From: Chlamydiota bacterium
GTDB taxonomy: Bacteria > Chlamydiota > Chlamydiia > Chlamydiales > Criblamydiaceae
Reading direction: 5' to 3'
Length of the DNA stretch: 42,331 bases
Assembly: GCA_013288845.1 (NCBI GenBank)
Contig: JABDBB010000006.1
Coordinates: 1 to 42,331 of the forward strand
The notes under the pieces were generated by a model. The model made no database searches. It saw only the letters and a list, made by a program, of their open reading frames with translations, and was not told the origin of the DNA. The translations under genes were made by a program, and so were the position numbers. How positions within the stretch are numbered: position 1 is the first letter of the stretch; each line of letters opens with the position of its first letter. Below, piece by piece: positions 1 to 8,620 of the stretch.

Positions 1-1360
1 AATCGGGGAATCGTTTTTCCCCTTTCCCTGAACTGATTTTTACAGGCTCCGGTTTATTTAAATTTACAAGGTACAAGTCGCTTCCCTTATCACTTCCTGC
101 ATTGTATACTAAATGAAGACTATTGTGAGCCCATGACGGATTTTCTTTTTGCAAAGCACCCTCTGTAAGGCGCACTTCTTTTTGTGTATTCAGGTCGAAG
201 ACAAAAATCTGTCTGACTCCGTCAACAGGTGCACAATAGGCAATTTTTGTACCGTCGGGAGACCAGGCAGGGGCGGTGCAGCCGCGTCGATATTTATTGA
301 CTGCAATCGGGTGAATATCTTTGATGTTTTTTCCCGCCTCCGGAATTTTTATTGTATAAATTTTCGGAGAGCCATCTTTATCCGATACAAAAGCCACCCG
401 GTTTCCGTCCGGACTGAAAGTAGGAGTCCCTTGTGTGGCTAATCCGGCGGTAAAAATTTGCCGCGGTTTGCCGACAGCCCCTTTTTCCGGAGAAAATTCC
501 TGAATAAAAAGATCAGGATTACCGGTTACATCGGAAATAAAAGCGACGGCATCTCTTTGAAAAGAGAGGACCGGCATCAGTTGATTTCCCCGAAGGTAGC
601 TGAATCGTTGCGGAGGGACTCCCTTTAAAGATCCCAGATAAATTTTAGGTTGCCCTGTTTTATAAGAGACATAAAAAAAATTTCCCGCCTGTTTTTCCGG
701 TTCCGGAGGAACGTAACGGGGAGTGACACAATAGCCCGCATCATAAATGATCTGCCTTGCGTTTGCTCCGTCGTAATCGGATTCCACAATATTTGATATC
801 CATTCATTTTTTCCCGGTATTTTTTCTCTGACGGTGTAGAGTATTTTGGAGCGGGCGATACCGTCTTTCCCGAAAAGAGCCTTATGAATACTGTCTGCAA
901 TCAGGTGCATTTGTTTTCGATCGTGGGAGAGAGTTCCGTCTATCGGTATTCCTTTGATTTCCTTGATAGGACCCCCTTTCAAATCGATGATTTCGGTATC
1001 GACAGAATTGTCTGTGACGGTTACTTTGATGAGGTGTCCGATGCAGTTTTTTTGCCAAAATTTCATTTCAGCCGGTCCGAAATATTTTGATCGGGAGATA
1101 GCCGATTCCGCTTCGGGAGATTTAGCGACTACCTGAGTCATTCCGTTAACGTTCAGATCGAAGCGCAGTATTTTTTCCAGCGCGGTAGTGTGTTCTTTTT
1201 GTTCCGGGGTTCCGTTAAAACCGGCGAGGTAGATAGGTTCTATTTTTATTCCGGTGGAGAGAGGTACGACGAAGGCCTCTTCCGATTCGTCATCCGTGCC
1301 ATATAACACCGGATTGAGAGCCGGGAGTAACAATAAAAAGAGTAGCAGGACTTTATTCAT
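1..1360 (-). CDS. tolB: Tol-Pal system beta-propeller protein TolB (3' end cut by window edge)
   Basis: The reverse strand is open from the ATG at 1358-1360 to the window edge, giving 453 residues; the family is usually about 430, so only a few C-terminal residues should be missing. A signal peptide (MNKVLLLFLLLLPALNP) starts the protein. An N-terminal TolB domain follows, then WD40-like TolB repeats with motifs such as TPTFSPDGNRVAFVSDKDG and APAWSPDGTKIAYC. TolB is the periplasmic propeller that binds Pal and couples outer-membrane constriction to the inner-membrane TolQ/TolR motor. It is the last visible gene of the exbB-exbD-TolA-like-tolB operon and starts 6 nt after the stop of the preceding gene, so translation is probably coupled. 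The same order is known from Chlamydia (CT596-CT599), where pal follows. Confidence 0.93.
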   Translation of the reverse strand, partial: MNKVLLLFLLLLPALNPVLYGTDDESEEAFVVPLSTGIKIEPIYLAGFNGTPEQKEHTTALEKILRFDLNVNGMTQVVAKSPEAESAISRSKYFGPAEMKFWQKNCIGHLIKVTVTDNSVDTEIIDLKGGPIKEIKGIPIDGTLSHDRKQMHLIADSIHKALFGKDGIARSKILYTVREKIPGKNEWISNIVESDYDGANARQIIYDAGYCVTPRYVPPEPEKQAGNFFYVSYKTGQPKIYLGSLKGVPPQRFSYLRGNQLMPVLSFQRDAVAFISDVTGNPDLFIQEFSPEKGAVGKPRQIFTAGLATQGTPTFSPDGNRVAFVSDKDGSPKIYTIKIPEAGKNIKDIHPIAVNKYRRGCTAPAWSPDGTKIAYCAPVDGVRQIFVFDLNTQKEVRLTEGALQKENPSWAHNSLHLVYNAGSDKGSDLYLVNLNKPEPVKISSGKGEKRFPD

Positions 1361-1366
1361 AACAGT

Positions 1367-2119
1367 TCACTCGTTTGTAAGGGTAATTGTAAAAGTTTTT
1401 GAAGAGCTATTGAGAAAATTATTCCCGAAAGAAAGAAGAGTAAGTTTCGGTAAATGCTCTTCTACATATTTTTTATTCAGTTTACTATCTGTTTTCAGCA
1501 CAATCAATTCCGTGACTTTTCCCGCCCGATTCAGACAGAGTTTTATTTGGACATCGCCGTATTCAGGTAATTGTAACAAAGCTTTTAAGGTGCCGGCAAG
1601 TCGACTTTTATAATCGTATTCCGAAGAGTTTGACTCTAACTCTCCGATTTCGGCAGGAAGAGATTTTTCAGAGAGGGGGCTGATTTTTTTTGTATCTGAG
1701 GATTTGTATGGCTTGGCATTGACGAGAGCAATACTTTCTTTTGCCTGTTTCAAAAGTCGACTTTTTTTATCGTCCTGCGGTTCCTTTTTTTTCTCCTCTT
1801 TTTTTATTGTAGGGGTGGGAGTTTTGGGTTTTACGACAGGAGGAGGGATAACCGGATCTTTTTTCGGAACCGCTGCGATATTTTTTTTCTCTTCTCGAGG
1901 ATGTACCGCACCGATAGAGGTGTTTCGAGTTTTTTCCTGCAATTTTACCGTCGTCACTGTCATTTTAACCGGTCCCGCCTTTTTTTTTGCCCTTTCTGCC
2001 GTTTCCGAAATCAAATAATAGAGAATGACAGTATGGGCGATAATGACAAAAATCCAAACGGCAATCAACACGGCATTTTTTTTAACACGGATAGGCGAAA
2101 AGAAAAGTTTTTTTTCCAT
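1367..2119 (-). CDS. TolA/TonB-like energy-transducing protein (CT598-like)
   Basis: This 250-residue protein has one N-terminal membrane segment (about residues 16-37), a Lys/Pro-rich linker (about 83-120, with runs such as PVIPPPVVKPKTPTPTIKKE) and a C-terminal domain (about 168-250) containing NRAGKVTELIVLKTDS, which resembles the TonB/TolA C-terminal fold. It sits exactly where TolA would be, between exbD and tolB, so it most likely links the ExbB/ExbD motor to TolB/Pal across the periplasm. An SD sequence (GGAGGA) overlaps the exbD stop and only 1 nt separates the genes. Sequence similarity to classical TolA is weak; the call rests on architecture and operon position. Chlamydia has a short uncharacterised protein (CT598) at the same place. 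Confidence 0.72.
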   Translation of the reverse strand: MEKKLFFSPIRVKKNAVLIAVWIFVIIAHTVILYYLISETAERAKKKAGPVKMTVTTVKLQEKTRNTSIGAVHPREEKKNIAAVPKKDPVIPPPVVKPKTPTPTIKKEEKKKEPQDDKKSRLLKQAKESIALVNAKPYKSSDTKKISPLSEKSLPAEIGELESNSSEYDYKSRLAGTLKALLQLPEYGDVQIKLCLNRAGKVTELIVLKTDSKLNKKYVEEHLPKLTLLSFGNNFLNSSSKTFTITLTNE

Positions 2120-2120
2120 C

Positions 2121-2549
2121 TTATCCTCCCGGCTTTAAAACAAGGTCCACTTCTTCAAATCCTGCTGTTTCCAGAGCATTTTTTACCGATTGGTATGTGC
2201 CGAATCGGGCTCTTTGATCCTGAAATAATACAGGAGATGCCAAAGGATGGTCTTTTTTTGCCTGTATAAGCAGATTTTTTAAATTCTCTATGGTTACAGG
2301 ATAGTCATTCAGTTTAATTGTATCATCGGCAAATACGCGTAAAGAAATCGGCCCGGCCTCTTTTGCGACAGGGCGAAGATCTTTGCCTCCGACAGGCGCC
2401 TCTGCAAGTCGGATATTTTCTATCTCTAACAGCGGTGCAACCAGAATAAACATGATGAGGATCACAAACACCACATCGATGAGTGGAGTCAGGTTGATTG
2501 AGGGCTCTTCCGGGTCGCCGATAGTTCGATTTCTTGGACTATACCTCAT
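2121..2549 (-). CDS. exbD: ExbD/TolR biopolymer transport protein
   Basis: At 142 residues this is the normal ExbD/TolR length. The single membrane helix follows INLTPLIDVVFVILIMFILV; Asp25 in that helix is the proton-carrying residue of the family. The rest is a periplasmic domain. With ExbB it forms the proton-driven inner-membrane motor. Its ATG overlaps the exbB stop by 4 nt (ATGA), and the downstream TolA-like gene starts 1 nt after its stop, so the three are expected to be translated together. TolR and ExbD cannot be told apart by sequence alone; the neighbour tolB argues for a Tol role. Confidence 0.92.
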   Translation of the reverse strand: MRYSPRNRTIGDPEEPSINLTPLIDVVFVILIMFILVAPLLEIENIRLAEAPVGGKDLRPVAKEAGPISLRVFADDTIKLNDYPVTIENLKNLLIQAKKDHPLASPVLFQDQRARFGTYQSVKNALETAGFEEVDLVLKPGG

Positions 2550-3298
2550 TCGACATCGACCTTCCGGTATTGCATTTCCACTGAAGCCAGGATTTCATTG
2601 GAAAAACATTCCATTTCTGTATGAAAATCTTTGATGACGCTCTTTAAATAGTTGTATCCTATGAGAGCCGGAATGGCATCGATCAGTCCGAAAACAGTGG
2701 TGGCAAGAGCCAGCGAGAGTCCGCCGATTACCATTTGATTTGTATTGCCTCCCGTTTGCGTTTGCAGTTCGCTAAAGGTGACTAAAATTCCCCACACTGT
2801 TCCCAATAATCCCAGAAAGGGAGCCAAAGTGACGATGGTGGAGAGGATAAATAAATTTTTTTCCTGTTGTTTGATTTGCAATGAAATCGTGGTGGAAAGG
2901 TGAGACCTTATAATATCGATATCCGAATGAGAGAGGTATGAGGCTTTTGCTGTATTTTCTTCGGTCAGTGCTTTTCCGAAACGTCTGTTTTTGTTGAGGA
3001 GGTCCAAGGTTCCGGTTTTCAGTACCTGATAAAGGTGACAAAAAGGGTGAAGAAAAAAATTGTCGGGCTCGTCATACTCCAGATTTAAAATATTTCCTTT
3101 ACTCTCTTTGAGAAGTGTTCCGAATCGTAAAGAATTATTTTTTGCTTTTCCCGTCATCCCGATTTTATACACTAAAATCACCCAAGTGGCGACGGAAAGG
3201 AGGAGTAGTCCCAGGAAAATCATTTTTCCGAGTAGGTCGGATCCTGTATAGGCGTCAAAAAAAGGATTGACAGCGAGGATGTTTACCTTTACAAACAT
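2546..3298 (-). CDS. exbB: ExbB/TolQ/MotA-family proton channel
   Basis: The 250-residue protein has three predicted membrane helices (about residues 25-45, 151-173 and 191-215) and the family signature PFLGLLGTVWG at 160-170, followed by GGLSLALATTVFGLIDAIPA. It forms the stator pentamer around ExbD dimers and conducts protons. It is the first gene of the minus-strand operon, transcribed away from dsbD. A plausible RBS (AAAGGA) precedes the ATG. In Chlamydia the same divergent arrangement with dsbD is known (CT595/CT596). Confidence 0.92.
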   Translation of the reverse strand: MFVKVNILAVNPFFDAYTGSDLLGKMIFLGLLLLSVATWVILVYKIGMTGKAKNNSLRFGTLLKESKGNILNLEYDEPDNFFLHPFCHLYQVLKTGTLDLLNKNRRFGKALTEENTAKASYLSHSDIDIIRSHLSTTISLQIKQQEKNLFILSTIVTLAPFLGLLGTVWGILVTFSELQTQTGGNTNQMVIGGLSLALATTVFGLIDAIPALIGYNYLKSVIKDFHTEMECFSNEILASVEMQYRKVDVE

Positions 3299-3560
3299 TT
3301 ACGATTCCTTTATAGTTTATTTATGTTTAAAACATTAATAATATATTAATATTTATGAGAAAAGGAAATTAAATAACCAAAAACGCTTTTTCATATTCTA
3401 ACGTTTAAAAGCATGGCTCAAGTCGTTTTCAACCGGCTTAAGCTTATGGGATACCTTAAAACACCCCTAATTGTCAAGAATTCAACGGGTCGGTATATAA
3501 AAAAATGTGAGTCCCCTATAGAGTAAGGGAAAGTGTTAAAAATTTAGGAGAAAGATCCGA
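3299..3560. other. Divergent exbB/dsbD intergenic region
   Basis: This 262-bp AT-rich spacer lies between two divergently transcribed operons. It holds a good sigma70-type promoter toward dsbD (see 3471-3499). The exbB side (3300-3360) is a very AT-rich tract with several TATTAT/TAATAT words that could serve as a -10, but I cannot single out one promoter. No RNA gene or ORF is apparent. Confidence 0.6.
3471..3499 (+). promoter_or_regulatory. Candidate sigma66/70 promoter of dsbD-tatD
   Basis: TTGTCA at 3471-3476 and TATATA at 3494-3499 are separated by exactly 17 bp, close to the bacterial housekeeping consensus. Transcription would begin near 3506, leaving a leader of about 55 nt before the dsbD ATG, with an AGGAG Shine-Dalgarno at 3546-3550. 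Confidence 0.6.
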
Positions 3561-5792
3561 ATGTGCAAAAATACTATCTTAAAAAAATGTTTGGCACTAT
3601 TTTTTCTGTCGGCATTTTTCGCCCTTATCCCTCTCTGTCAGGGACACACCGAAACCTTTAATACCCCACAAGAAAATTCACTCGAAGTTCCCGTTTCCGT
3701 AGAGCTCATTTCCGAAAGCGAATCCATTCGCCCCGGACAACCTTTTTGGGTCGCGATCCGGATAAAAATGGAAGACAGCTGGCACTCTTACTGGAAAAAT
3801 CCGGGAGAAACCGGAATGCCTACCTCAATCGAATGGTCCTTGCCCGAAGGATACTCCGCCTCTCCCATTTTTTGGCCCGTTCCCGAGCGATTCGATATGC
3901 AGTCGATTGTGGGATACGGATATGAAAACCAGGCTATCCTCCTTACCCAAATTACCCCTCCCGAATCTCTGCCCGACACCACCTCGGTCATAGGCGCCTC
4001 TATTAAATGGCTCGCCTGTTCCGACAGCACATGCCTTCCCGGTATCAGCGATGTAACCCTCAGTCTGCCGGTAAAAGGCTCTTTTCCTTTTCAAAATAAA
4101 ATCGGAGCCTCCCTCATTGAAGAGGCAAAACGCAATCTTCCTGAAGAAATTAGAGGGACTCTCACCGCCTCCCGTAAACAGGATCTTCTCGAAATTGTCC
4201 TGAAAACTACAGATCTCAAAGAAACTCCTGTGACCGCCCATTTTTTCCCCGAACATCCCGATTTTATCGATGATCAGATTCAGGCGACGATCAATCAAAA
4301 AACCGGCGACACCTACGTCATCGCCCTTAAAGAGAACGAGCTTTCCGATCGTAAAATGGAAACAATCAAAGGAATTCTTGTTCTGAAAGGGAAAAATGAA
4401 GGGCAGTGGCTGAAAGCCATCGACATCGATACTCCGCTTTCACGATATAGCGATGATTCCGAATTGTTGAGTATGAATGATGCCCCGGTAAAAAGCGTGG
4501 GGGAAGTATCATCTGAATCGGCTCCTACTCATACATTTTCTTCCGGATTTCTTTTTTACCTGTTTACCGCTTTTATCGGAGGAATGATCCTCAATCTGAT
4601 GCCTTGCGTATTGCCTGTCATTTCGCTAAAAATTATGAGTTTTGTTAGGATGTCCGGAAAGGACAGATCCAAAATTTTATTCCACGGCCTTCTGTTTTCT
4701 GCCGGAGTCCTCGTTTCCTTTTGGGCCCTTGCCGGATTATTGATGACACTGCAGGCCTATGGCCATGCAGTCGGTTGGGGATTCCAATTGCAGCAACCTG
4801 CCGTGATCGCTGTTCTCAGTGTGATCATCCTCGTGTTCGGTCTCAGTATGTTCGGATTATTTGAAGTGGGAACCTCCTTTGCTTCATGGGCCGGGCAGAC
4901 CCAGGTCAATGCGAAAAAAAAGAGCGGAGAAAGTGCCATAGGCTCTTTCTTTAGCGGAGTGCTTGCGACTGCCATGGCGACTCCCTGCACCGGACCCTTC
5001 CTCGGACCTGCAGTGGGATTTGCCGTGACGCAACCGCCTGTTTTAGGGCTGCTTATATTTACTTCTTTAGGAATGGGAATGGCATTTCCTTATCTTTTGT
5101 TGTCAGCCTTTCCTTCGCTTTTGCGTTTTATGCCTAAGCCCGGTGATTGGATGGTTACCTTTCGTGAAATCACAGGCTTTATTATGATGGCCGTAGTGCT
5201 CTGGCTTCTTTGGGTTTTTGAGGCCCAAACCGGCGGTCCCGCTTTATTTATTTTGCTTGCCGGATTGTTGTTTTTTTCTATCGGTTGTTGGATTTACGGA
5301 AAATGGGGCGGAGCTCTTAGTCGGTCCTATCGCGTACGCGTGATCGGAACAGTGACGGCGCTTTTTTGTTTCTTGGGAGCCGGAAGTATCGTCTATCAAT
5401 CCGTTGCCGAGAGTTCGCAGGAAGAGGTGCAGGTATGGGAGCGATTTGATCCGGCTCGCATTGCAGATCTTCAGGCTGCGGGAATTCCTGTCTTTGTCGA
5501 TTTTACCGCTAAATGGTGTTTGATTTGTCAGACAAATCATAGTGTTTTTTCAGGAGAAAAGGTAAGCTCTAAGATGAAAGAACTCGGTGTTGTCAAAATG
5601 AAAGCGGATTGGACAAAATATGACTCCCAAATTACAAGTGAGCTAAAAAAGCACGGGCGAAATGCGGTGCCTCTCTATCTTTTATATAACGGAAAAGAGG
5701 CCGATTCGCCTGAGGTTCTTCCGCAGATTTTGACACCTGATATCGTGATTAACTATTTAAATAATGTAGTCACTCCGGTGTCTCAGGAATAA
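3561..5792 (+). CDS. dsbD: Thiol:disulfide interchange protein DsbD
   Basis: A 743-residue protein with a signal peptide (1-28), an N-terminal periplasmic domain (about 35-300) with a Cys pair C153/C158 (ACSDSTC), a membrane domain of about eight helices (330-615) with the CcdA/DsbD cysteines C349 (NLMPCVLP) and C476 (ATPCTGPF), and a C-terminal thioredoxin-like domain with C653-x-x-C656 (AKWCLICQ). All six expected cysteines are present, so the electron relay from cytoplasmic thioredoxin to periplasmic thiols should work. This matters in chlamydiae, whose envelope proteins are heavily disulfide-crosslinked. The RBS AGGAG lies 10 nt before the ATG, and tatD follows after 1 nt. Confidence 0.94.
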   Translation: MCKNTILKKCLALFFLSAFFALIPLCQGHTETFNTPQENSLEVPVSVELISESESIRPGQPFWVAIRIKMEDSWHSYWKNPGETGMPTSIEWSLPEGYSASPIFWPVPERFDMQSIVGYGYENQAILLTQITPPESLPDTTSVIGASIKWLACSDSTCLPGISDVTLSLPVKGSFPFQNKIGASLIEEAKRNLPEEIRGTLTASRKQDLLEIVLKTTDLKETPVTAHFFPEHPDFIDDQIQATINQKTGDTYVIALKENELSDRKMETIKGILVLKGKNEGQWLKAIDIDTPLSRYSDDSELLSMNDAPVKSVGEVSSESAPTHTFSSGFLFYLFTAFIGGMILNLMPCVLPVISLKIMSFVRMSGKDRSKILFHGLLFSAGVLVSFWALAGLLMTLQAYGHAVGWGFQLQQPAVIAVLSVIILVFGLSMFGLFEVGTSFASWAGQTQVNAKKKSGESAIGSFFSGVLATAMATPCTGPFLGPAVGFAVTQPPVLGLLIFTSLGMGMAFPYLLLSAFPSLLRFMPKPGDWMVTFREITGFIMMAVVLWLLWVFEAQTGGPALFILLAGLLFFSIGCWIYGKWGGALSRSYRVRVIGTVTALFCFLGAGSIVYQSVAESSQEEVQVWERFDPARIADLQAAGIPVFVDFTAKWCLICQTNHSVFSGEKVSSKMKELGVVKMKADWTKYDSQITSELKKHGRNAVPLYLLYNGKEADSPEVLPQILTPDIVINYLNNVVTPVSQE

Positions 5793-5793
5793 A

Positions 5794-6576
5794 ATGAAAG
5801 TGTCATATATAGATTCGCATGCACATCTCACTTCCGATCAGGTTTATGATGAGATCGATGCAATAGTAGCGGGAGCTGTAGAAAAAGGGGTCGAAAAGAT
5901 TGTGAATATCTGTACCGATCCGGAAACGCTTCATAGAGGGCTTTCCGTGTCGGAAAAATATCCTCACATATACAATACCGCTTCTGCTACTCCGCATGAT
6001 GTCGATACGATCGGGGAAGAAATGTTTTCTCTTACCAAACAAAAAGCAAAAGAGAGAAAACTAAAAGCGATCGGAGAAACCGGTTTGGATTATCATTATA
6101 CTCATTCCAATCCGGAGACACAAAAAAAATACCTACGTCTTTATCTACAACTTGCTTTAGATTCGAATCTTCCGACGGTGATCCATTGCCGGGAAGCTTT
6201 TTCCGATTTTTTTCAAATATTGGATGAGGAATATATAGTCGGAGGAAAACATGCTCCGGGAGTACTGCATTGCTTTACAGGCACAGTTGCAGAGGCAAAA
6301 GAGGTGATCGATAGGGGATGGTACCTCTCTTTAAGCGGGATTGTCACATTTAAAAAGAGTATTGAGTTAAAAGAAATCGCAAAAATAGTCCCTCTCAATC
6401 AATTACTGATAGAAACTGATACTCCGTATCTCGCACCGCAAAGCATGCGCGGTAAACCTAATCGTCCGGAATATCTTCCGGAAATCGCCCAGGTAATCGC
6501 CGATTTAAAAGGAATCTCACTTGAAGAAGTTGCTCGTCACACAAAAACCAACGCTGAAACCCTTTTCCGCATATAA
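5794..6576 (+). CDS. tatD: TatD-family metal-dependent hydrolase/DNase
   Basis: This 260-residue TIM-barrel hydrolase has the expected TatD metal ligands: DSHAHL near the N-terminus, GETGLDYHY, VIHCREAF, VLHCFTG and the C-terminal ETDTPYLAP. TatD proteins are cytosolic Mg-dependent 3'-5' exonucleases; the exact cellular substrate is uncertain. The gene begins 1 nt after the dsbD stop and is surely cotranscribed with it, as in Chlamydia (CT595/CT594). It is followed by a repeat element that may act as a terminator. Confidence 0.93.
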   Translation: MKVSYIDSHAHLTSDQVYDEIDAIVAGAVEKGVEKIVNICTDPETLHRGLSVSEKYPHIYNTASATPHDVDTIGEEMFSLTKQKAKERKLKAIGETGLDYHYTHSNPETQKKYLRLYLQLALDSNLPTVIHCREAFSDFFQILDEEYIVGGKHAPGVLHCFTGTVAEAKEVIDRGWYLSLSGIVTFKKSIELKEIAKIVPLNQLLIETDTPYLAPQSMRGKPNRPEYLPEIAQVIADLKGISLEEVARHTKTNAETLFRI

Positions 6577-6590
6577 AAAGAATATCATTC

Positions 6591-6785
6591 GCGCAGCGTT
6601 TGGAATGCGGTGACTTGTCACCGCTTTGCCCTCGCATCGACTTGTCGATGCGTTTTTAAAAATTTAAAGACTAATATCTGAAAGAATTTCTAAATGTCTA
6701 TAAAAACAAAACATCGCTTAAAACGCCTCGACAAGTCGAGTCGAGGGCAAAGCGGTGACAAGTCACCGCACTCCAAATGCTGCGC
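6591..6785 (-). repeat. Family-1 palindromic repeat, copy A
   Basis: About 195 bp bounded by inverted ends (GCGCAGCGTTTGGA on the left; its complement on the right, ending GCTGCGC). The left arm contains two perfect palindromes, GCGGTGACTTGTCACCGC and GCATCGACTTGTCGATGC; the right arm has the first again plus a variant, CTCGACAAGTCGAG. The roughly 70-bp AT-rich centre matches the centres of the copies at 17030, 21652 and 29136 but in reverse orientation, so this copy is inverted relative to them. The left palindrome CGCATCGACTTGTCGATGCG is followed by TTTTT and would make a passable intrinsic terminator for dsbD-tatD. No ORF or transposase lies inside. Confidence 0.88.
6634..6656 (+). terminator. 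Hairpin plus T-run inside repeat copy A
   Basis: The stem CGCATCGA/TCGATGCG with a CTTG loop is followed by TTTTT. It lies about 60 nt after the tatD stop. It looks like a Rho-independent terminator, though it is part of a dispersed repeat and may not have been selected for this role. Confidence 0.4.
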
Positions 6786-6894
6786 GCGCTCAATTTCTTC
6801 TTACTTAATATTTATAAATTTCTTCTAAATTCGTATTGCCTAAAAATACAGAATCTCTCATGTTGTGTGAAGAGGTTTTGTTGGGAGATATCCG

Positions 6895-7494
6895 TTGACT
6901 TTTTGGATTGTTGTCACTTTTTTTACGGTACTGATCGTTATTTTTTGGATATGGCTTTCCGTTGTTCTGTGGTCTTTGAAGAATGGAATTTCTCCGATGC
7001 CTACATCAGAAAAGGTTAAGAGTAAATTGCTTGTATCGATCCCTCCGAAAATCCACGGCACTATTATCGATTTAGGTTCCGGTTGGGGAAATATGGCTAT
7101 TCGCCTTGCAAAACAATTTCCTCAGTGTCATGTGATCGGATATGAAACATCGCCTGTTCCCTATTATTTTTCTAAGATATGGCTTTTTTTTGATAAAATT
7201 CCCAATCTCCAATTCCGGAAAAAAAATTTTTTTTCGGTTAATTTGAAAGACAGTTCATTAATTTATACCTATCTTTATCCGGGAGCCATGAAAATTCTAT
7301 ACAATAAATTTGAAGAAGAGCTGATCCCCGGAACCATTGTGGTGAGCAATACCTTCGCGGTCCCTCAATGGGATCCGGTGCAGGTGCTGGAAGTAAAAGA
7401 TATATACAATACACGCATTTATATGTATGTAAAAAGCAGCAGCAATATCGAAGCATTACAGGCAAAATCAGAAGAGGATGTAAATGGAAAGTAA
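6895..7494 (+). CDS. Membrane-anchored class I SAM methyltransferase, FAM173-like
   Basis: The 199-residue protein has an N-terminal membrane helix (about 3-26) and a Rossmann methyltransferase domain with the SAM motif IDLGSGWG (58-65), an acidic residue after strand 2 (GYETSP, E84) and a C-terminal block SNTFAVPQWDPV. The arrangement, a short hydrophobic anchor followed by this compact domain, and the wording around DLGSG, GYE and the Pro-Trp block resemble FAM173 lysine methyltransferases (ANTKMT, ATPSCKMT), which modify mitochondrial ADP/ATP carrier and ATP-synthase c-subunit. The start is TTG, supported by GGGAG at 6883-6887. The last 11 nt overlap the FUSC gene, so the two are co-translated. 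The substrate is unknown; a membrane protein is my inference. Confidence 0.75.
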   Translation: MTFWIVVTFFTVLIVIFWIWLSVVLWSLKNGISPMPTSEKVKSKLLVSIPPKIHGTIIDLGSGWGNMAIRLAKQFPQCHVIGYETSPVPYYFSKIWLFFDKIPNLQFRKKNFFSVNLKDSSLIYTYLYPGAMKILYNKFEEELIPGTIVVSNTFAVPQWDPVQVLEVKDIYNTRIYMYVKSSSNIEALQAKSEEDVNGK

Positions 7495-8614
7495 ATCTAA
7501 AAATGCTACCGGAACCTTTTTAGAATATATCCAATTTCGCATTGCTGTCAAAATAGCATTAGCAGGTGCTTTCGGATTCTTTTTCGGTCCCCGTTTCAGT
7601 ATGATCATGGACAGACCCGATAATCTTGTAAGCGGACTTTGGACAGTCATGACCGCAATTATTGTTGTACAGGCTTATTTGGGAGGGACTTATTATACTG
7701 CTTGGATTCGTTTCTTAGGGACACTGATCGGATCATTTTTTGCCTGTATAGCCATTATTTTGTGGGGATCTAATCCGGTAACTTTAGGATTGACGATATT
7801 TTTGACAATCATTTCCTGCTCCGCATTATATTTAAAAGAGAGTATTAAAATTGCTTCTATATCAGTTGCTGTTTTAATGATACTGTGGGGGATGAATCCA
7901 AGTGTTACTCCATGGAATTTTGCGACGTTTCGTTTGCTGGATTCCTGTTTAGGTATTCTCATAGCGGTCATCATTTCCCATCTTCTTTGGCCTCTAAAAG
8001 GGACGCAGAAGGTCAGAATGAATATTATTGTGATTTTGGAAAATTTAAAATCTTTGTATAAAATCAGCATCAGTTTTAATGAAATTTCCAAGTCAGAAAA
8101 AGAAATCTCTCAAACAATCATTTATGACACCGGCTCCTTACTAAATGAATCACGTAAATGCCTCGATGATTCGAAAATTGAAATCAGAACTCATTCAAGT
8201 TTCGATGATTGGAATTTTCTTTTGGAGCGAATCGAAAAAATCCGCGCAATTATTATAGGATTATCTAAAATCCCGAAAGTTCGTCTTCAGCATGTATTTG
8301 ATAAAAATTTATCGGAAAGTATTTCTAATTTCATTTTTTTAACCGAAAAAATTTTTGACGAACTCATCAGTACTTTACAAAAAAAGCATAGCGAAAAAAA
8401 ATCTGATTTTTTTAGAGAAGCTCTTCAGGATATGGAGGAACATCTTAAGAATTTTACAGACAATGATTTATCAAATAAGCTCAATCTTAAAGATGCGGAA
8501 GCCTATTTTATTTTCTTTTACGGATTAAAAAATTTATCAGAAGAGATGTTGCTCATTGATTCCAAAATTCATTCCATCTATTCAGATACTTCCGTTATCG
8601 ATAGCGCGGTTTAA
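7484..8614 (+). CDS. FUSC-family (aromatic acid exporter-like) membrane protein
   Basis: The 376-residue protein has an N-terminal membrane domain of about six helices (residues 14-170), including DNLVSGLWTVMTAIIVVQ and GTYYTAWIRFLGTLIGSF, which are typical of the FUSC/YccC/ArAE superfamily. A hydrophilic, mostly helical cytoplasmic region (about 175-376) follows. Relatives include p-hydroxybenzoate efflux AaeB and fusaric-acid resistance proteins, but the substrate here cannot be predicted. It overlaps the upstream methyltransferase by 11 nt. The following GDP-fucose synthase gene converges on it with a 6-nt gap. Confidence 0.82.
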   Translation: MESKSKNATGTFLEYIQFRIAVKIALAGAFGFFFGPRFSMIMDRPDNLVSGLWTVMTAIIVVQAYLGGTYYTAWIRFLGTLIGSFFACIAIILWGSNPVTLGLTIFLTIISCSALYLKESIKIASISVAVLMILWGMNPSVTPWNFATFRLLDSCLGILIAVIISHLLWPLKGTQKVRMNIIVILENLKSLYKISISFNEISKSEKEISQTIIYDTGSLLNESRKCLDDSKIEIRTHSSFDDWNFLLERIEKIRAIIIGLSKIPKVRLQHVFDKNLSESISNFIFLTEKIFDELISTLQKKHSEKKSDFFREALQDMEEHLKNFTDNDLSNKLNLKDAEAYFIFFYGLKNLSEEMLLIDSKIHSIYSDTSVIDSAV

Positions 8615-8620
8615 AGATTT

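Larger units (their letters stand above)
6577..6894. other. Intergenic region filled by repeat copy A
   Basis: These 318 bp between tatD and the methyltransferase gene consist mostly of the family-1 repeat described at 6591-6785. The remaining 110 bp (6786-6894) are AT-rich and carry the RBS of the next gene; no other feature is evident. Confidence 0.7.

Noticed and set aside
6591-6785. Insertion sequence
   Set aside because: Inverted ends are present but no transposase reading frame fits within any copy; a non-autonomous element is the most that can be said.
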